NCBI GenBank assembly: GCA_035504095.1
Contig: DATJSN010000087.1
Coordinates: 1 to 59,868, forward strand
DNA length: 59,868 nt
Reading direction: 5' to 3'
DNA from: DATJSN01 sp035504095
GTDB lineage: Bacteria > Planctomycetota > Phycisphaerae > WQYP01
The position numbers and the translations under genes are program-made. Below the pieces are notes generated by a model that was given only the letters and a program-made list of their open reading frames with translations, searched no databases and was not told where the DNA came from. The first letter of the stretch is position 1. Every line of letters begins with the position of its first letter. Shown in pieces: positions 1 through 8,692 of the stretch.

Positions 1-301
1 AACCCCTGAAAATATAGATGTTTCCTCCACTCTTAAAGGCGCAACAAGCACGAATCATGTTACGGATCAGAAAGTGTGAAATACTCTATAAAATAAGCCT
101 TTGTAACGTTGTTGCGCTTAGAAGGCCAAAAATTGGAGCAATAAACCCAACTATGTAGTCAGAGACGCTCAGGACATTGAGAAACAAAATGCAGCCGCCG
201 TTGCGGTGAAATCTGCGGATCGTTTCGTGGTTCAAAAATCCGCGTTAATCTGCGAAATCTGCAGATCTGTTCGTGGTTTAAAACCTATTCCCTGTCACCT
301 G
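1..301. repeat. Intergenic phrase-type repeats, no gene
   Basis: No credible gene is visible. The right half is a run of stereotyped phrases that recur elsewhere in the window: an 'AATCTGCGGATCGTTTCGTGG' type phrase near 210-230, the phrase GCGTTAATCTGCGAAATCTG at 242-261, TTCGTGGTTT near 270, and CCTGTCACCTGTCACC at about 292-307, which runs into the aldolase stop. The left part contains AAAATAAGCC near 81, a possible degenerate copy of the CTTATTTTGTTAGAGGC element described elsewhere. Confidence 0.6.
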
Positions 302-958
302 TCACCTTAGTTGTTCCCGCGCCATTTTAACCGCCAGTATAAATTGCTTTGCCGTCTCGCGGATCACCCCGAAATTTCCCGCGCTCAGCGCCGCTTTGTC
401 GATCAGCGATGAACCCGCGCCCACCATCACCGCTCCGGCGGCGAGCCACGCGCCCGTTGTTTTAACGTCCACGCCGCCGCTGGGCGTGAGTTTGAGTTGC
501 GGCATCACCGTGAGCAAATCCTTGAAATAGCCCGGCCCCAATCCATTTGCCGGGAAAACCTTCACCACGTCCGCGCCCATGTTCCATGCCTGAAAAATTT
601 CCGTAGGCGTATAGGCCCCGGGAATGCATATCGCACCCAGGCGGCGGGTCGTTTCCACCACCGTTGGTTCAAGCACCGGTGAAACCACAAATCGCGCTCC
701 GGCGTGAATAACCGCGGCGCAGGTATCCGCATCGAGCACCGTCCCCGCGCCCAGACACATCGCCGATCCTGAAAGCGACCGGCTCAACTCGCCGATCACC
801 CCTATCGCATTAGGCGTGCTCATCGTCACTTCGATTCCGGTGACGCCCCCTTCCAGCAATACACCAACCAGCGGCAGGACCTGTTTGGGATCTGGTGCGC
901 GAATCACCGCCACCACGCCGCAATCGGTAAGCTCTTTAAGCGTCAGTTCACGATTCAT
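302..958 (-). CDS. eda: KDPG/KHG aldolase
   Basis: Class I aldolase that cleaves 2-keto-3-deoxy-6-phosphogluconate (or 4-hydroxy-2-oxoglutarate) to pyruvate and an aldehyde, in the Entner-Doudoroff or uronate pathways. The 218 residues match the usual family length of about 205-220. Visible family residues are Arg20 (VAVIR), Glu43 in GIEVTM, GAGTV at 70-74, the Schiff-base Lys133 in VVKVFPA, and the phosphate-binding TPSGGV at 158-163. The acyl-CoA ligase gene lies 84 nt upstream on the same strand. The gap holds a GAAAATTGAAAA-type repeat, so co-transcription is possible but unproven. Which of the two substrates is physiological cannot be told from sequence alone. Confidence 0.95.
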   Translation of the reverse strand: MNRELTLKELTDCGVVAVIRAPDPKQVLPLVGVLLEGGVTGIEVTMSTPNAIGVIGELSRSLSGSAMCLGAGTVLDADTCAAVIHAGARFVVSPVLEPTVVETTRRLGAICIPGAYTPTEIFQAWNMGADVVKVFPANGLGPGYFKDLLTVMPQLKLTPSGGVDVKTTGAWLAAGAVMVGAGSSLIDKAALSAGNFGVIRETAKQFILAVKMAREQLR

Positions 959-1042
959 ATTGACTCCGTATTATTCTGATTCCATATTATCTGAAAATTG
1001 AAAACTGAAAATTGAAAATTAATTTTTCTCTGTGCTCCGCAT

Positions 1043-3835
1043 TTAAGTTTCTCCGGTCTCCCGACTCCCGTCTTGATCATCGCCTAAATTTATCACCGCA
1101 TTCACCAGATTATCGCCTTCCGGCGGGGATAGTTTAAAACCCGCCTTGGCGCACAAATGTTGCATCGGATAATTCGATGCGAGCATCTGCGCCGATAACC
1201 GCGCCACATTTTCTTTCCGGGCAAGGTCAATCATCTTTTGGAACAATTCTTCTCCGAGTCCCCGGTTCTGAAGGCGATCTTCAATCAGCATGGAGAACGA
1301 CGCTTCATTGATTCCGGGAATTTTATTCAAGCGCCCCACGCCGACAATCTGTGTTCCTTCCGTCGGATCAACGTATTCAACGACAAGGGCGATTTCTCTG
1401 TCATAATCGTTGAAACACCGCCGAACCAGCCTGTCGTGTTCCACCCGCTCACTTAATCCGATCATCCCCATGAAGCGCTGGCGTACGGTCTGCTCCGAAA
1501 GCCGGTGATGAAATCCAACCATCATCGGCTCATCCTCCGGCCGGATGGGTCTGACGTTAAGCTCCAGGCCGTCCCTGGTTTTGAGTCTCCACACGTACTG
1601 ATCGGGATATGGACGGATCGCGGTGCGCGGGAGTTTCTCATCGGTCATCGAAGCCGGATGCAGCATAACTCTCGCGTCCAGAGCAATGATCTGTTTATCT
1701 GAAACCATAAGCGGGTTGATGTCGATTTCGCTGATCCGCGGATGCTGGGTCACCAACCGGCTGAAATTCACGATCAATTCTTCCAGCTTGGCCTTGTTCA
1801 CTGGTCCGCGCCCGCGAACGCCGGCAAACGCACTAAAAATGTGTGTCTGCTCCATCATTCGGCGGGCCAGCGTGCTCGTCAGCGGCGGCAGCCCCAATGC
1901 GCGATCCTTGAAAATTTCCACCAGTTGCCCGCCCGCGCCAAACAATATCACCGGCCCTAACTGCGGATCCACCGTTGAACCGAGAATAATTTCGTATCCG
2001 TCGCCGTGAATCATCGGTTGTACGCTCACGCCATCAAAATGTCCCGGCCCGGCTTTCTGGTTCACCGAATCGCGAATGGCTTCGAACGCCGCCGTGACGG
2101 CGTCCGCGTTTTTCAGATCGAGCTTCACGCCGCCGACGTCAGTTTTGTGTGTGATGGTGCGCGAGTGCAGTTTAAGCACCACGGGATAACCGATTTTTTT
2201 TGCAGCCGCGAGTGCCTCTTGTGCAGTTCCCGCGGTCAGTGTTTGCGCCACAGGGATGCCATAAGCTGCCAGAATTTCCTTGGCCTCCGCTTCAGTGAGC
2301 AGCGTGCGATTTTCGACAAGCGCTTTTTGCAAAAGTCCATCTACAGACGCCCGACTCTGCTGCACATTTTCGCCACCCGAGGCAAGCGACGGCGTTTCAT
2401 AAAGGCCGCGCAGGTTATAGGTATATTGCCACATGAAATTAAACGCCCGCGCTGCGCTATCGGGATATGCAAAATTCGGAATGCGCGCCTGCGCCAAAAG
2501 GCCCGCCCCCTGCTCGACTTCCGCGCCTCCCATCCAACTGGCCAGAACCGGTTTGGTTAAATTCGCGCACGCGACGCATAAATTCTGCGCGGTTTGCGTG
2601 GGATCGGTCATGGCCTGGGGAGTCAAAATCACCAGGATGCCTTCGCTGGCCGGATCGGCCGCAGCGATTTTCAAAGCCGCGGCGTAGCGAGCGGGGTCGG
2701 CGTCGCCCAATACGTCGACGGGATTGGCATGACTCCACTGCGGCGGCAGAATTTTATTCAGCTCCACAATTGTCTGCTGGGAAAGTTTCGTCAGTTCGCC
2801 TCCGCCGCGAATCAGGGCGTCCGTCGCCAGTACGCCTGGCCCTCCCGCGTTGGTCAGCACCGTCAATCGCCGACCTGCCGGTCGCGGCTGTTTACCCAAT
2901 ACGTCCGCCATGCCGAACAAATCCGCGATGCTGTCCACACGCAAAACACCCACGCGCCGAAACGCCGCGTCCACTGCATCATCGCTTCCCGCCAGTGTGC
3001 CTGTGTGCGACGCGGCGGCCTTGGCCGCGGCGTCCGTGCGCCCGGCCTTGATCACAATAATCGGTTTGGATAGGGCCACTTGCCGCGCCGCGGAAAGAAA
3101 CGACCGCGCATCGCCGATGCTTTCCATGTAAATCACGATGCTGTGCGTTTCGGGGTCATCGCCGAGATAATCAATCAAATCACCGAAGTCCACGTCCGCC
3201 ATCGAACCGATGCTCACAAACGCACTGAACCCGACCTTTTCCTGCAGACTCCAGTCCAATACGGCGGTGCACAAAGCTCCGCTCTGGCTGACGAACCCCA
3301 CTGATCCTTTGCGTGCTATCCCGTGCGCGAAGGTGGCGTTTAAATTGGTCACCGGACACATCACGCCCAGACAGTTCGGCCCGATCACGCGCATGCGGTG
3401 ACGCCGCGCCGCCGCCAGCAGTTCCTGTTCCAGCCGCACTCCATCCGGTCCGGTTTCTTTGAAGCCCGCGGAAATAACGACAGCGCAGCGGATGCCCGCG
3501 GTCCCGCATTGATCCACGATTCCCGGAACGCTCGCCGCCGGCGTAACGATTACCGCCAAATCAGCAGGTTGAGGCAATTGGTCAACGTTCGAATAGGCTT
3601 TGACGCCCATTACCGCAGGACGGTTGGGATTAATGGGATACAACGTTGCGCCGCCGGGCGATGCGATCAGGTTGCTCAGCACCGCCTGGCCCACGCTGCC
3701 GGGCCGCTCGCTGGCGCCGATGATCGCCACTCGGGATGGAGAAAAAAAACTACGCAAAGGATGCGGACTGTGACGCCAGAAATCTCCAGCCGGATGGGAA
3801 ATGTTTGGTGTTATTTTTGTATCAGACAAAACCAT
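1043..3835 (-). CDS. ADP-forming acyl-CoA ligase fused to a GNAT acetyltransferase
   Basis: This 930-residue fusion has, in order, a CoA-binding domain (about 25-125), a succinyl-CoA-ligase-like domain (about 150-300), an ATP-grasp domain (about 515-735) and a C-terminal GNAT domain (about 765-925). The CoA-ligase phosphohistidine motif SHTGTLAG is intact, with His277. GPNCLG at 152-157 and the ATP-grasp stretch with KTDVGGVKLDL are visible. The GNAT part has the acetyl-CoA loop QNRGLGEEL. The architecture matches Pat/PatZ protein acetyltransferases and ADP-forming acetate-CoA ligases. In the Pat enzymes the ligase half is catalytically dead, but here the catalytic His is kept, so real acyl-CoA synthesis or hydrolysis remains possible. 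The start is ATG with AGGAG 4 nt upstream. The 5' leader carries the GCTTATTTTGTTGGAGGCTC element. Confidence 0.88.
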   Translation of the reverse strand: MVLSDTKITPNISHPAGDFWRHSPHPLRSFFSPSRVAIIGASERPGSVGQAVLSNLIASPGGATLYPINPNRPAVMGVKAYSNVDQLPQPADLAVIVTPAASVPGIVDQCGTAGIRCAVVISAGFKETGPDGVRLEQELLAAARRHRMRVIGPNCLGVMCPVTNLNATFAHGIARKGSVGFVSQSGALCTAVLDWSLQEKVGFSAFVSIGSMADVDFGDLIDYLGDDPETHSIVIYMESIGDARSFLSAARQVALSKPIIVIKAGRTDAAAKAAASHTGTLAGSDDAVDAAFRRVGVLRVDSIADLFGMADVLGKQPRPAGRRLTVLTNAGGPGVLATDALIRGGGELTKLSQQTIVELNKILPPQWSHANPVDVLGDADPARYAAALKIAAADPASEGILVILTPQAMTDPTQTAQNLCVACANLTKPVLASWMGGAEVEQGAGLLAQARIPNFAYPDSAARAFNFMWQYTYNLRGLYETPSLASGGENVQQSRASVDGLLQKALVENRTLLTEAEAKEILAAYGIPVAQTLTAGTAQEALAAAKKIGYPVVLKLHSRTITHKTDVGGVKLDLKNADAVTAAFEAIRDSVNQKAGPGHFDGVSVQPMIHGDGYEIILGSTVDPQLGPVILFGAGGQLVEIFKDRALGLPPLTSTLARRMMEQTHIFSAFAGVRGRGPVNKAKLEELIVNFSRLVTQHPRISEIDINPLMVSDKQIIALDARVMLHPASMTDEKLPRTAIRPYPDQYVWRLKTRDGLELNVRPIRPEDEPMMVGFHHRLSEQTVRQRFMGMIGLSERVEHDRLVRRCFNDYDREIALVVEYVDPTEGTQIVGVGRLNKIPGINEASFSMLIEDRLQNRGLGEELFQKMIDLARKENVARLSAQMLASNYPMQHLCAKAGFKLSPPEGDNLVNAVINLGDDQDGSRETGET

Positions 3836-3887
3836 GACTCCTGTGTCTCTAAAACGGCGTTAGCCGCATTTTCCGGGAATAACGCTC

Positions 3888-3908
3888 AGAGCCTCCAACA
3901 AAATAAGC
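3888..3908 (-). repeat. Copy of the CTTATTTTGTTAGAGGCTCT leader element
   Basis: On the minus strand this reads GGCTTATTTTGTTGGAGGCT, about 50 nt upstream of the acyl-CoA ligase start. It differs by one base from the copy at 57386-57405. It lies between divergent genes and is probably transcribed as part of the ligase leader. Confidence 0.6.
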
Positions 3909-3965
3909 CGGAAACAGCGACAAAGCCAATGTACACGATACCCTGTACCTTGCCGCCTGCTACAC

Positions 3966-3971
3966 TATAAT
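3966..3971 (+). promoter_or_regulatory. Possible -10 box of the glycogen synthase gene
   Basis: TATAAT sits 38 nt upstream of the glycogen synthase start. No good -35 box is visible at 16-18 nt (the best is TGTACC). The start itself is preceded by GGAG at a sensible distance. Confidence 0.35.
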
Positions 3972-4008
3972 GATGGAACTAATTGCGTAGTCCGGAGCTC
4001 CTGGCGTC

Positions 4009-6273
4009 ATGGCGGATAGCAAAAACAACGGCAAAAAGAGCCCCAAACGGTCAACCCCGGTGGCGACCGTCGTTGCCCCTGTTTCCAACAAGCCGGCTAT
4101 TTCCAGTGATCCCGCTGTTTCTAAACCCGCTCTTTCTAAAACCGATGCCTCTTTAAACCCATCTCCTGTAACTGTTCCTCCACCAGCCGCGCCAACTCCT
4201 GCTCTGCAGACTCAAGCGCCGCCGGCTGGGCCTGAACAGCTCAGCGAAACCAAACGTCGTTCATTCACTGGCGGAGGTTTTGTGCCCCCATCCACCACCG
4301 GCCACGACGCGACCACCATGGAACATCAGAGCCGCAGCGCCGCGGTAAGTAAACTCAGCGCCCCCGCCGCACCGCCGACCTATCAGATTCCCGATGTATC
4401 CCGCTATTCGTCCATGCCTCAAAAACCGGCCGAAGCTCAAACTCCCGCCGTGGGTCAGGTCAAAGTTTCTTTCGATGGAAGTTCCACCAGCGAGGCGCTG
4501 CTCTTTGAAATTGCCTGGGAAGTATGTTGGCAACTGGGCGGAATTTATACCGTCATTCGCACCAAAGCGCCTTCCATGGTTCGCGCGTGGGGCGATCGTT
4601 ATTGCCTGATCGGTCCTTATAACGCTGACACCGCCGCCATCGAATTCGAAGCTGCCGAACCGACCGGCCCGCTCGTTGGGACCATCAAACGGCTTTCTGA
4701 ATATGGCATCAAAGTTTATTACGGCTACTGGCTTATTGAAGGCCGGCCACGGGTTATTCTGCTGGATTACCTCGCCGCGTTTAACCGTCTCGGCGAGTTT
4801 AAATACATGCTCTGGAAAGACCACAGCATCCAGGCTCCGGATCACGATATTGACACCAACAACGTTACCATGTTCGGCTTTCTGCTGGGTTTATTCTTCC
4901 AGGAATTCTGCCGTGCCGCGGGCCCCCGACCCATCGTCGCCCATTTCCACGAATGGATGTCCGGTCTGGGCCTGATGCGCCTCGCGTTTCTCAAACTGCC
5001 GGTCGCCACCGTCTTTACCACCCACGCCACGCTGCTGGGCAGGTATTTATGCACCGACAATCCTGATTTTTACTCCAAGCTTGATTCGATTAATCCCGAT
5101 CATGCCGCGGGCCATTACAACATTTACGCCCGTTACTGCATCGAACGCGGCGCCGCCCATCTGGCCGACGTATTCACCACCGTTTCCGATATAACCGCTT
5201 TGGAAGCGGAAAAACTTCTGCATCGCAAGCCCGACGTCGTCACGCCCAACGGCCTGAACGTCAACAAGTTCGCCGCTTTGCATGAATTCCAGAATTTGCA
5301 CAAGCAATACAAGGAGGCCATTCACAGTTTTGTGGCCGGGCACTTTTTTCCGTCTTATACCTTCGACCTCGACCGCACGCTGTATCTATTTACCGCGGGC
5401 CGCTATGAATACACCAACAAAGGCATCAATCTTTTTATCGAGTCGCTGGCGCGACTCAACCACTGGCTTAAGTCAGGCAATATTCCGGTGACCGTTGTGG
5501 CATTTATCATTACGCGGGCGCCATACAAATCCATCAACGTGGACGTACTCAAAAGCCAGGCCATGTTCGACGAACTCAAGCTCAGTTGCCGGAGCATTTC
5601 CGAGGAAATGAGCCAGCGCCTGCTTTCCATAGTCAGCGCCGGCCGCATGCCGGAGCGCGGCGAATTGCTCTCTGAACAGTCGCTCGTGCGCCTGAAGCGC
5701 GGCGTGCACGCCTGGAAAACCTGGCGCCAACCCTCCATCATCACCCACGATCTCTGGGACGACGCCAATGATTCGATTCTCCAACAGCTTCGTTTTTGCC
5801 GACTCTTTAACGCCAGGGACGATGCGGTCAAGGTCGTTTTCCATCCTGATTTTCTCACCGCCACTTCGCCCCTGATCGGTCTGGATTACGACCAGTTTGT
5901 CCGGGGCTGTCACATGGGCGTTTTTCCCAGCTACTACGAGCCATGGGGCTACACGCCCATGGAATGCGTGGCCAGCGGCGTACCCGCGATCACCAGCGAC
6001 CTGGCGGGTTTCGGGTCATATGTACTCAAGCACCTTCAGGACCCGCCGGAGAATGGCCTCTTCGTCGTCGGCCGGCGTTTCGCGTCGTTCGATCAAGCGG
6101 CGCATCAGTTGACGGAAATTCTTTTCAATTATTCGCTCAAGGATCGCCGCAGCCGTGTTGAGACGCGCAACCGCGTGGAACGACTCTCAGAGTATTTCGA
6201 CTGGCAAAATCTGGTGTCGCATTACGCCCATGCCCACCGGCTGGCCCTGTCGCGCAAAACCGCGGCGAAATAA
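4009..6273 (+). CDS. Eukaryote-type (GT3) glycogen synthase with a disordered N-terminal extension
   Basis: A retaining glucosyltransferase of family GT3, the fungal/animal GYS type rather than bacterial GlgA (GT5). Residues 1-160 are Pro/Ala/Ser-rich and look disordered. The catalytic part starts near 162 (LLFEIAWEVCWQLGGIYTV). Later landmarks are HFHEWMSGLGL, TTHATLLGRYL, TVSDITALEAEKLL, TPNGLN and the paired catalytic glutamates Glu644 and Glu652 in YEPWGYTPMECVASG. GT3 enzymes normally use UDP-glucose, unlike GlgA, which uses ADP-glucose. The allosteric arginine cluster of eukaryotic enzymes was not checked. The length of 754 exceeds yeast Gsy (about 705) because of the extension. It is transcribed divergently from the acyl-CoA ligase, and no other glycogen gene is adjacent. 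Confidence 0.92.
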   Translation: MADSKNNGKKSPKRSTPVATVVAPVSNKPAISSDPAVSKPALSKTDASLNPSPVTVPPPAAPTPALQTQAPPAGPEQLSETKRRSFTGGGFVPPSTTGHDATTMEHQSRSAAVSKLSAPAAPPTYQIPDVSRYSSMPQKPAEAQTPAVGQVKVSFDGSSTSEALLFEIAWEVCWQLGGIYTVIRTKAPSMVRAWGDRYCLIGPYNADTAAIEFEAAEPTGPLVGTIKRLSEYGIKVYYGYWLIEGRPRVILLDYLAAFNRLGEFKYMLWKDHSIQAPDHDIDTNNVTMFGFLLGLFFQEFCRAAGPRPIVAHFHEWMSGLGLMRLAFLKLPVATVFTTHATLLGRYLCTDNPDFYSKLDSINPDHAAGHYNIYARYCIERGAAHLADVFTTVSDITALEAEKLLHRKPDVVTPNGLNVNKFAALHEFQNLHKQYKEAIHSFVAGHFFPSYTFDLDRTLYLFTAGRYEYTNKGINLFIESLARLNHWLKSGNIPVTVVAFIITRAPYKSINVDVLKSQAMFDELKLSCRSISEEMSQRLLSIVSAGRMPERGELLSEQSLVRLKRGVHAWKTWRQPSIITHDLWDDANDSILQQLRFCRLFNARDDAVKVVFHPDFLTATSPLIGLDYDQFVRGCHMGVFPSYYEPWGYTPMECVASGVPAITSDLAGFGSYVLKHLQDPPENGLFVVGRRFASFDQAAHQLTEILFNYSLKDRRSRVETRNRVERLSEYFDWQNLVSHYAHAHRLALSRKTAAK

Positions 6274-6295
6274 AAGCGATTGGGCGCCATTCGGA

Positions 6296-8563
6296 TTACG
6301 CCAACTGCAATTGCACCTGACTTTTCAGCTTGATATCCGCGGATGAAGCGCCCACCAGCAGCCGCACTGTACCACCAACCATCACAAATTGTGCTTTACT
6401 TTGGTCCCAGTAACGCAAAGCCGGACTTTGAGCCTCAAGCGTCAGCTTGATTCGTACGCTTTGGCCGGCCTTCACATCCACGCGACAAAAGTCGGCAAGC
6501 TGTTTGTCGGGCTGTTTGACCGGCCAATGAGGAGCGGTGACGTAAAGCTGGACGATTTCACGGCCATCGCTCTCGCCGGTGTTTTTGACCGTCAGACTTA
6601 CCGCGATCGGGTTACCCGGCATAAGCACGTTGCCGCTAAGTTCAAGATCGGCATATTCAAACGTTGTGTAGCTCAGGCCGTAACCGAAGGGATACAGGGG
6701 ATCCTTTTGAAAGTATAAGTAAGTACGTCCCTTCTTGATGTCATAATCATGGAAATCGGGCTGATCTGTTTCACTGCGATACCAGGTGCACGTGAGCTTG
6801 CCACCGGGGTTAAAAACGCCGGTCAATACATCCGCAATGGCCGTCCCCTGGGCCTGTCCGGCGCAAAGGGCCGCCAGGATCGCCGGCAGATTCTCCTGTT
6901 CCCAGTTTATCGCGACCGGCGCGCCGGAGTTTAAAATCAATACAGTTTTTGGATTGACTTTAAAAACCGCCTGAATCAACTCATGCTGCATGCCGGGCAG
7001 CGCCAAACTGGCGCGATCCTTACCCTCGCCATTGGTGGTTTGATCCGTACCCGCGGCAAAAATGACGAGGTCCGCCTTGCCCGCGGCATCCACTGCGGCC
7101 GCAAACAACGCCTCATTATTTTTGACTCCCGCGACGCTGCACCCCTGGCGGTAAATGAGTTTGCGTCCGTTGGCACCGGATAAATCCTCGGAAGTGCTTT
7201 TCGGTTTGACTTGTGACGCATCAATCCCCAGGGCCGCGGCGATTCCGTTCAAAGGTGAAATGTTCACCACCGGCTTGCCGCTGTAACCGCCGAGTTCGCA
7301 GGTCGCGGCGGTCGGACCGATCAGGGCAATGATCCCGATTTTACTAAAGTCCAGGGGCAGAAAATGATTTTGATTCTTTAACAAGACAATGGATTCCCGC
7401 GCCGCCTGCAGCGCCAATGCCCGGTGCGCCGGGCAGTCCAGCGTGCTTTCAGGTATAGCGCTAAAAATCCCGCTTTCGGGCTTGTCCAAAAGTCCCAGAA
7501 GAACCAGACCCGTATATAAATGGATTGCGGCTCGATTGATGTCCTCTTCAGTCACGAGTTTGAGTTGCAGAGCCTGGCCCAGATATTTCTGGTACACATT
7601 CCACCCGTCCACGTCCAGACCGGCCTGCATGGCGGCCGCGGCGGCTTCCGGATACGTTTTGCTGTAATGACGGAATTTCACAAGCCCGATGACCGCGCGT
7701 CGATCGGAAACCACGAATCCCTGGAATCCCCATTCGTCACGAAGAATGTCCGTCAGCAGCATTTTATTCGCCGAACACGGAGTTTCATTCAAAGCGTTGT
7801 AAGCCGCCAGCACGGAAAAGCATCCGGCCTCAACCACGCCGGCGTAAAACGGCGGCAGATAGTACTCGCGCAGGCTGCGCGCATCCGGATCGGCGGAAAC
7901 CGTGAGCCGGTCTTTTTCAGTTCCATTACAGATAAAATGTTTGGCGCAGGGAATGGTTTTCAGGTATTTGGCATCCGAACCCTGCATGGCGCGGATGATC
8001 TTAACGCCCAACCGGGAAGCTAACAGCGGGTCTTCGCCCAGCGTTTCCTGAACCCGGCCCCAGCGCAAATCCTGCGCCAAATTCAGCGTCGGTGGCGAAT
8101 GAAAGACCAGCGCACCGTTGTATTTTTCATGACCGGCGCGGGCTTCATCGGAAACCGCGGTATAAACATCCGTTATCAATTCCGTATTCCACGTTTGGGA
8201 CAGGGCCAGCGGCACCGGGAACGACGTCGCGCCTGGATGGGTTAAACCATGCAGAGCCTCATGATTCATTATGGAATAGGCCTTCAGGCCAACGCTGGGC
8301 GCCGGCAGCGGATTAATTCCCAGTTGCCCGATTTTGTCAGTCAGGGTCATTTGGGACACAATTTGCGCCGCCCGCCGCCGGGCAGCGGCGAAATTTTCCG
8401 GTGAAATATTCCCAACGGGCGCAGGGACAACCGATGCCGATGGTGCAGTCGCCGGCAACGTTTGTGCTTCCACCGATTGTCGGGAGGAAAAAACCACGGC
8501 GCTTAAAACCATGGCCATAAAATCGCGGCGATTGACGTCGCCAATTTTCTCTGGATTGTTCAC
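6296..8563 (-). CDS. Tat-exported glycoside hydrolase family 3 (beta-glucosidase/xylosidase)
   Basis: The N terminus carries a twin-arginine signal (NRRDFMAMVL, residues 11-20) and a short hydrophobic stretch ending near VEAQT, so export in folded form is likely. The GH3 N-terminal barrel shows LRWGRVQETLGEDP (about 166-179), KHF at 208-210, and the nucleophile Asp287 in GFVVSDRRAV. The residue after SD is Arg, where many GH3 enzymes have Trp or Tyr. A GH3 C-terminal sandwich follows, then a fibronectin-III-like domain with GREIVQLYVT, the usual order in 750-residue BglX-like enzymes. It presumably releases glucose or xylose from plant oligosaccharides in the periplasm. The gene converges with the glycogen synthase, leaving 22 nt between them. 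Confidence 0.93.
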   Translation of the reverse strand: MNNPEKIGDVNRRDFMAMVLSAVVFSSRQSVEAQTLPATAPSASVVPAPVGNISPENFAAARRRAAQIVSQMTLTDKIGQLGINPLPAPSVGLKAYSIMNHEALHGLTHPGATSFPVPLALSQTWNTELITDVYTAVSDEARAGHEKYNGALVFHSPPTLNLAQDLRWGRVQETLGEDPLLASRLGVKIIRAMQGSDAKYLKTIPCAKHFICNGTEKDRLTVSADPDARSLREYYLPPFYAGVVEAGCFSVLAAYNALNETPCSANKMLLTDILRDEWGFQGFVVSDRRAVIGLVKFRHYSKTYPEAAAAAMQAGLDVDGWNVYQKYLGQALQLKLVTEEDINRAAIHLYTGLVLLGLLDKPESGIFSAIPESTLDCPAHRALALQAARESIVLLKNQNHFLPLDFSKIGIIALIGPTAATCELGGYSGKPVVNISPLNGIAAALGIDASQVKPKSTSEDLSGANGRKLIYRQGCSVAGVKNNEALFAAAVDAAGKADLVIFAAGTDQTTNGEGKDRASLALPGMQHELIQAVFKVNPKTVLILNSGAPVAINWEQENLPAILAALCAGQAQGTAIADVLTGVFNPGGKLTCTWYRSETDQPDFHDYDIKKGRTYLYFQKDPLYPFGYGLSYTTFEYADLELSGNVLMPGNPIAVSLTVKNTGESDGREIVQLYVTAPHWPVKQPDKQLADFCRVDVKAGQSVRIKLTLEAQSPALRYWDQSKAQFVMVGGTVRLLVGASSADIKLKSQVQLQLA

Positions 8564-8692
8564 GATCTCCCCGGTGAGTGAAAACTCTCTGGCAAATCAA
8601 ACGGGACCGCCCGGCCCGATCTTGAGTCCAACGTCATGCGAGAGAATTTCTTGCTTCGGCGGTTGCACCGAGATAAACGTATGAAAAGTCTT

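Noticed and set aside
2433..3970. Several plus-strand frames of 100-190 codons opposite the acyl-CoA ligase gene
   Set aside because: They are shadows of a strongly supported 930-residue gene and have Arg/Pro-rich products.
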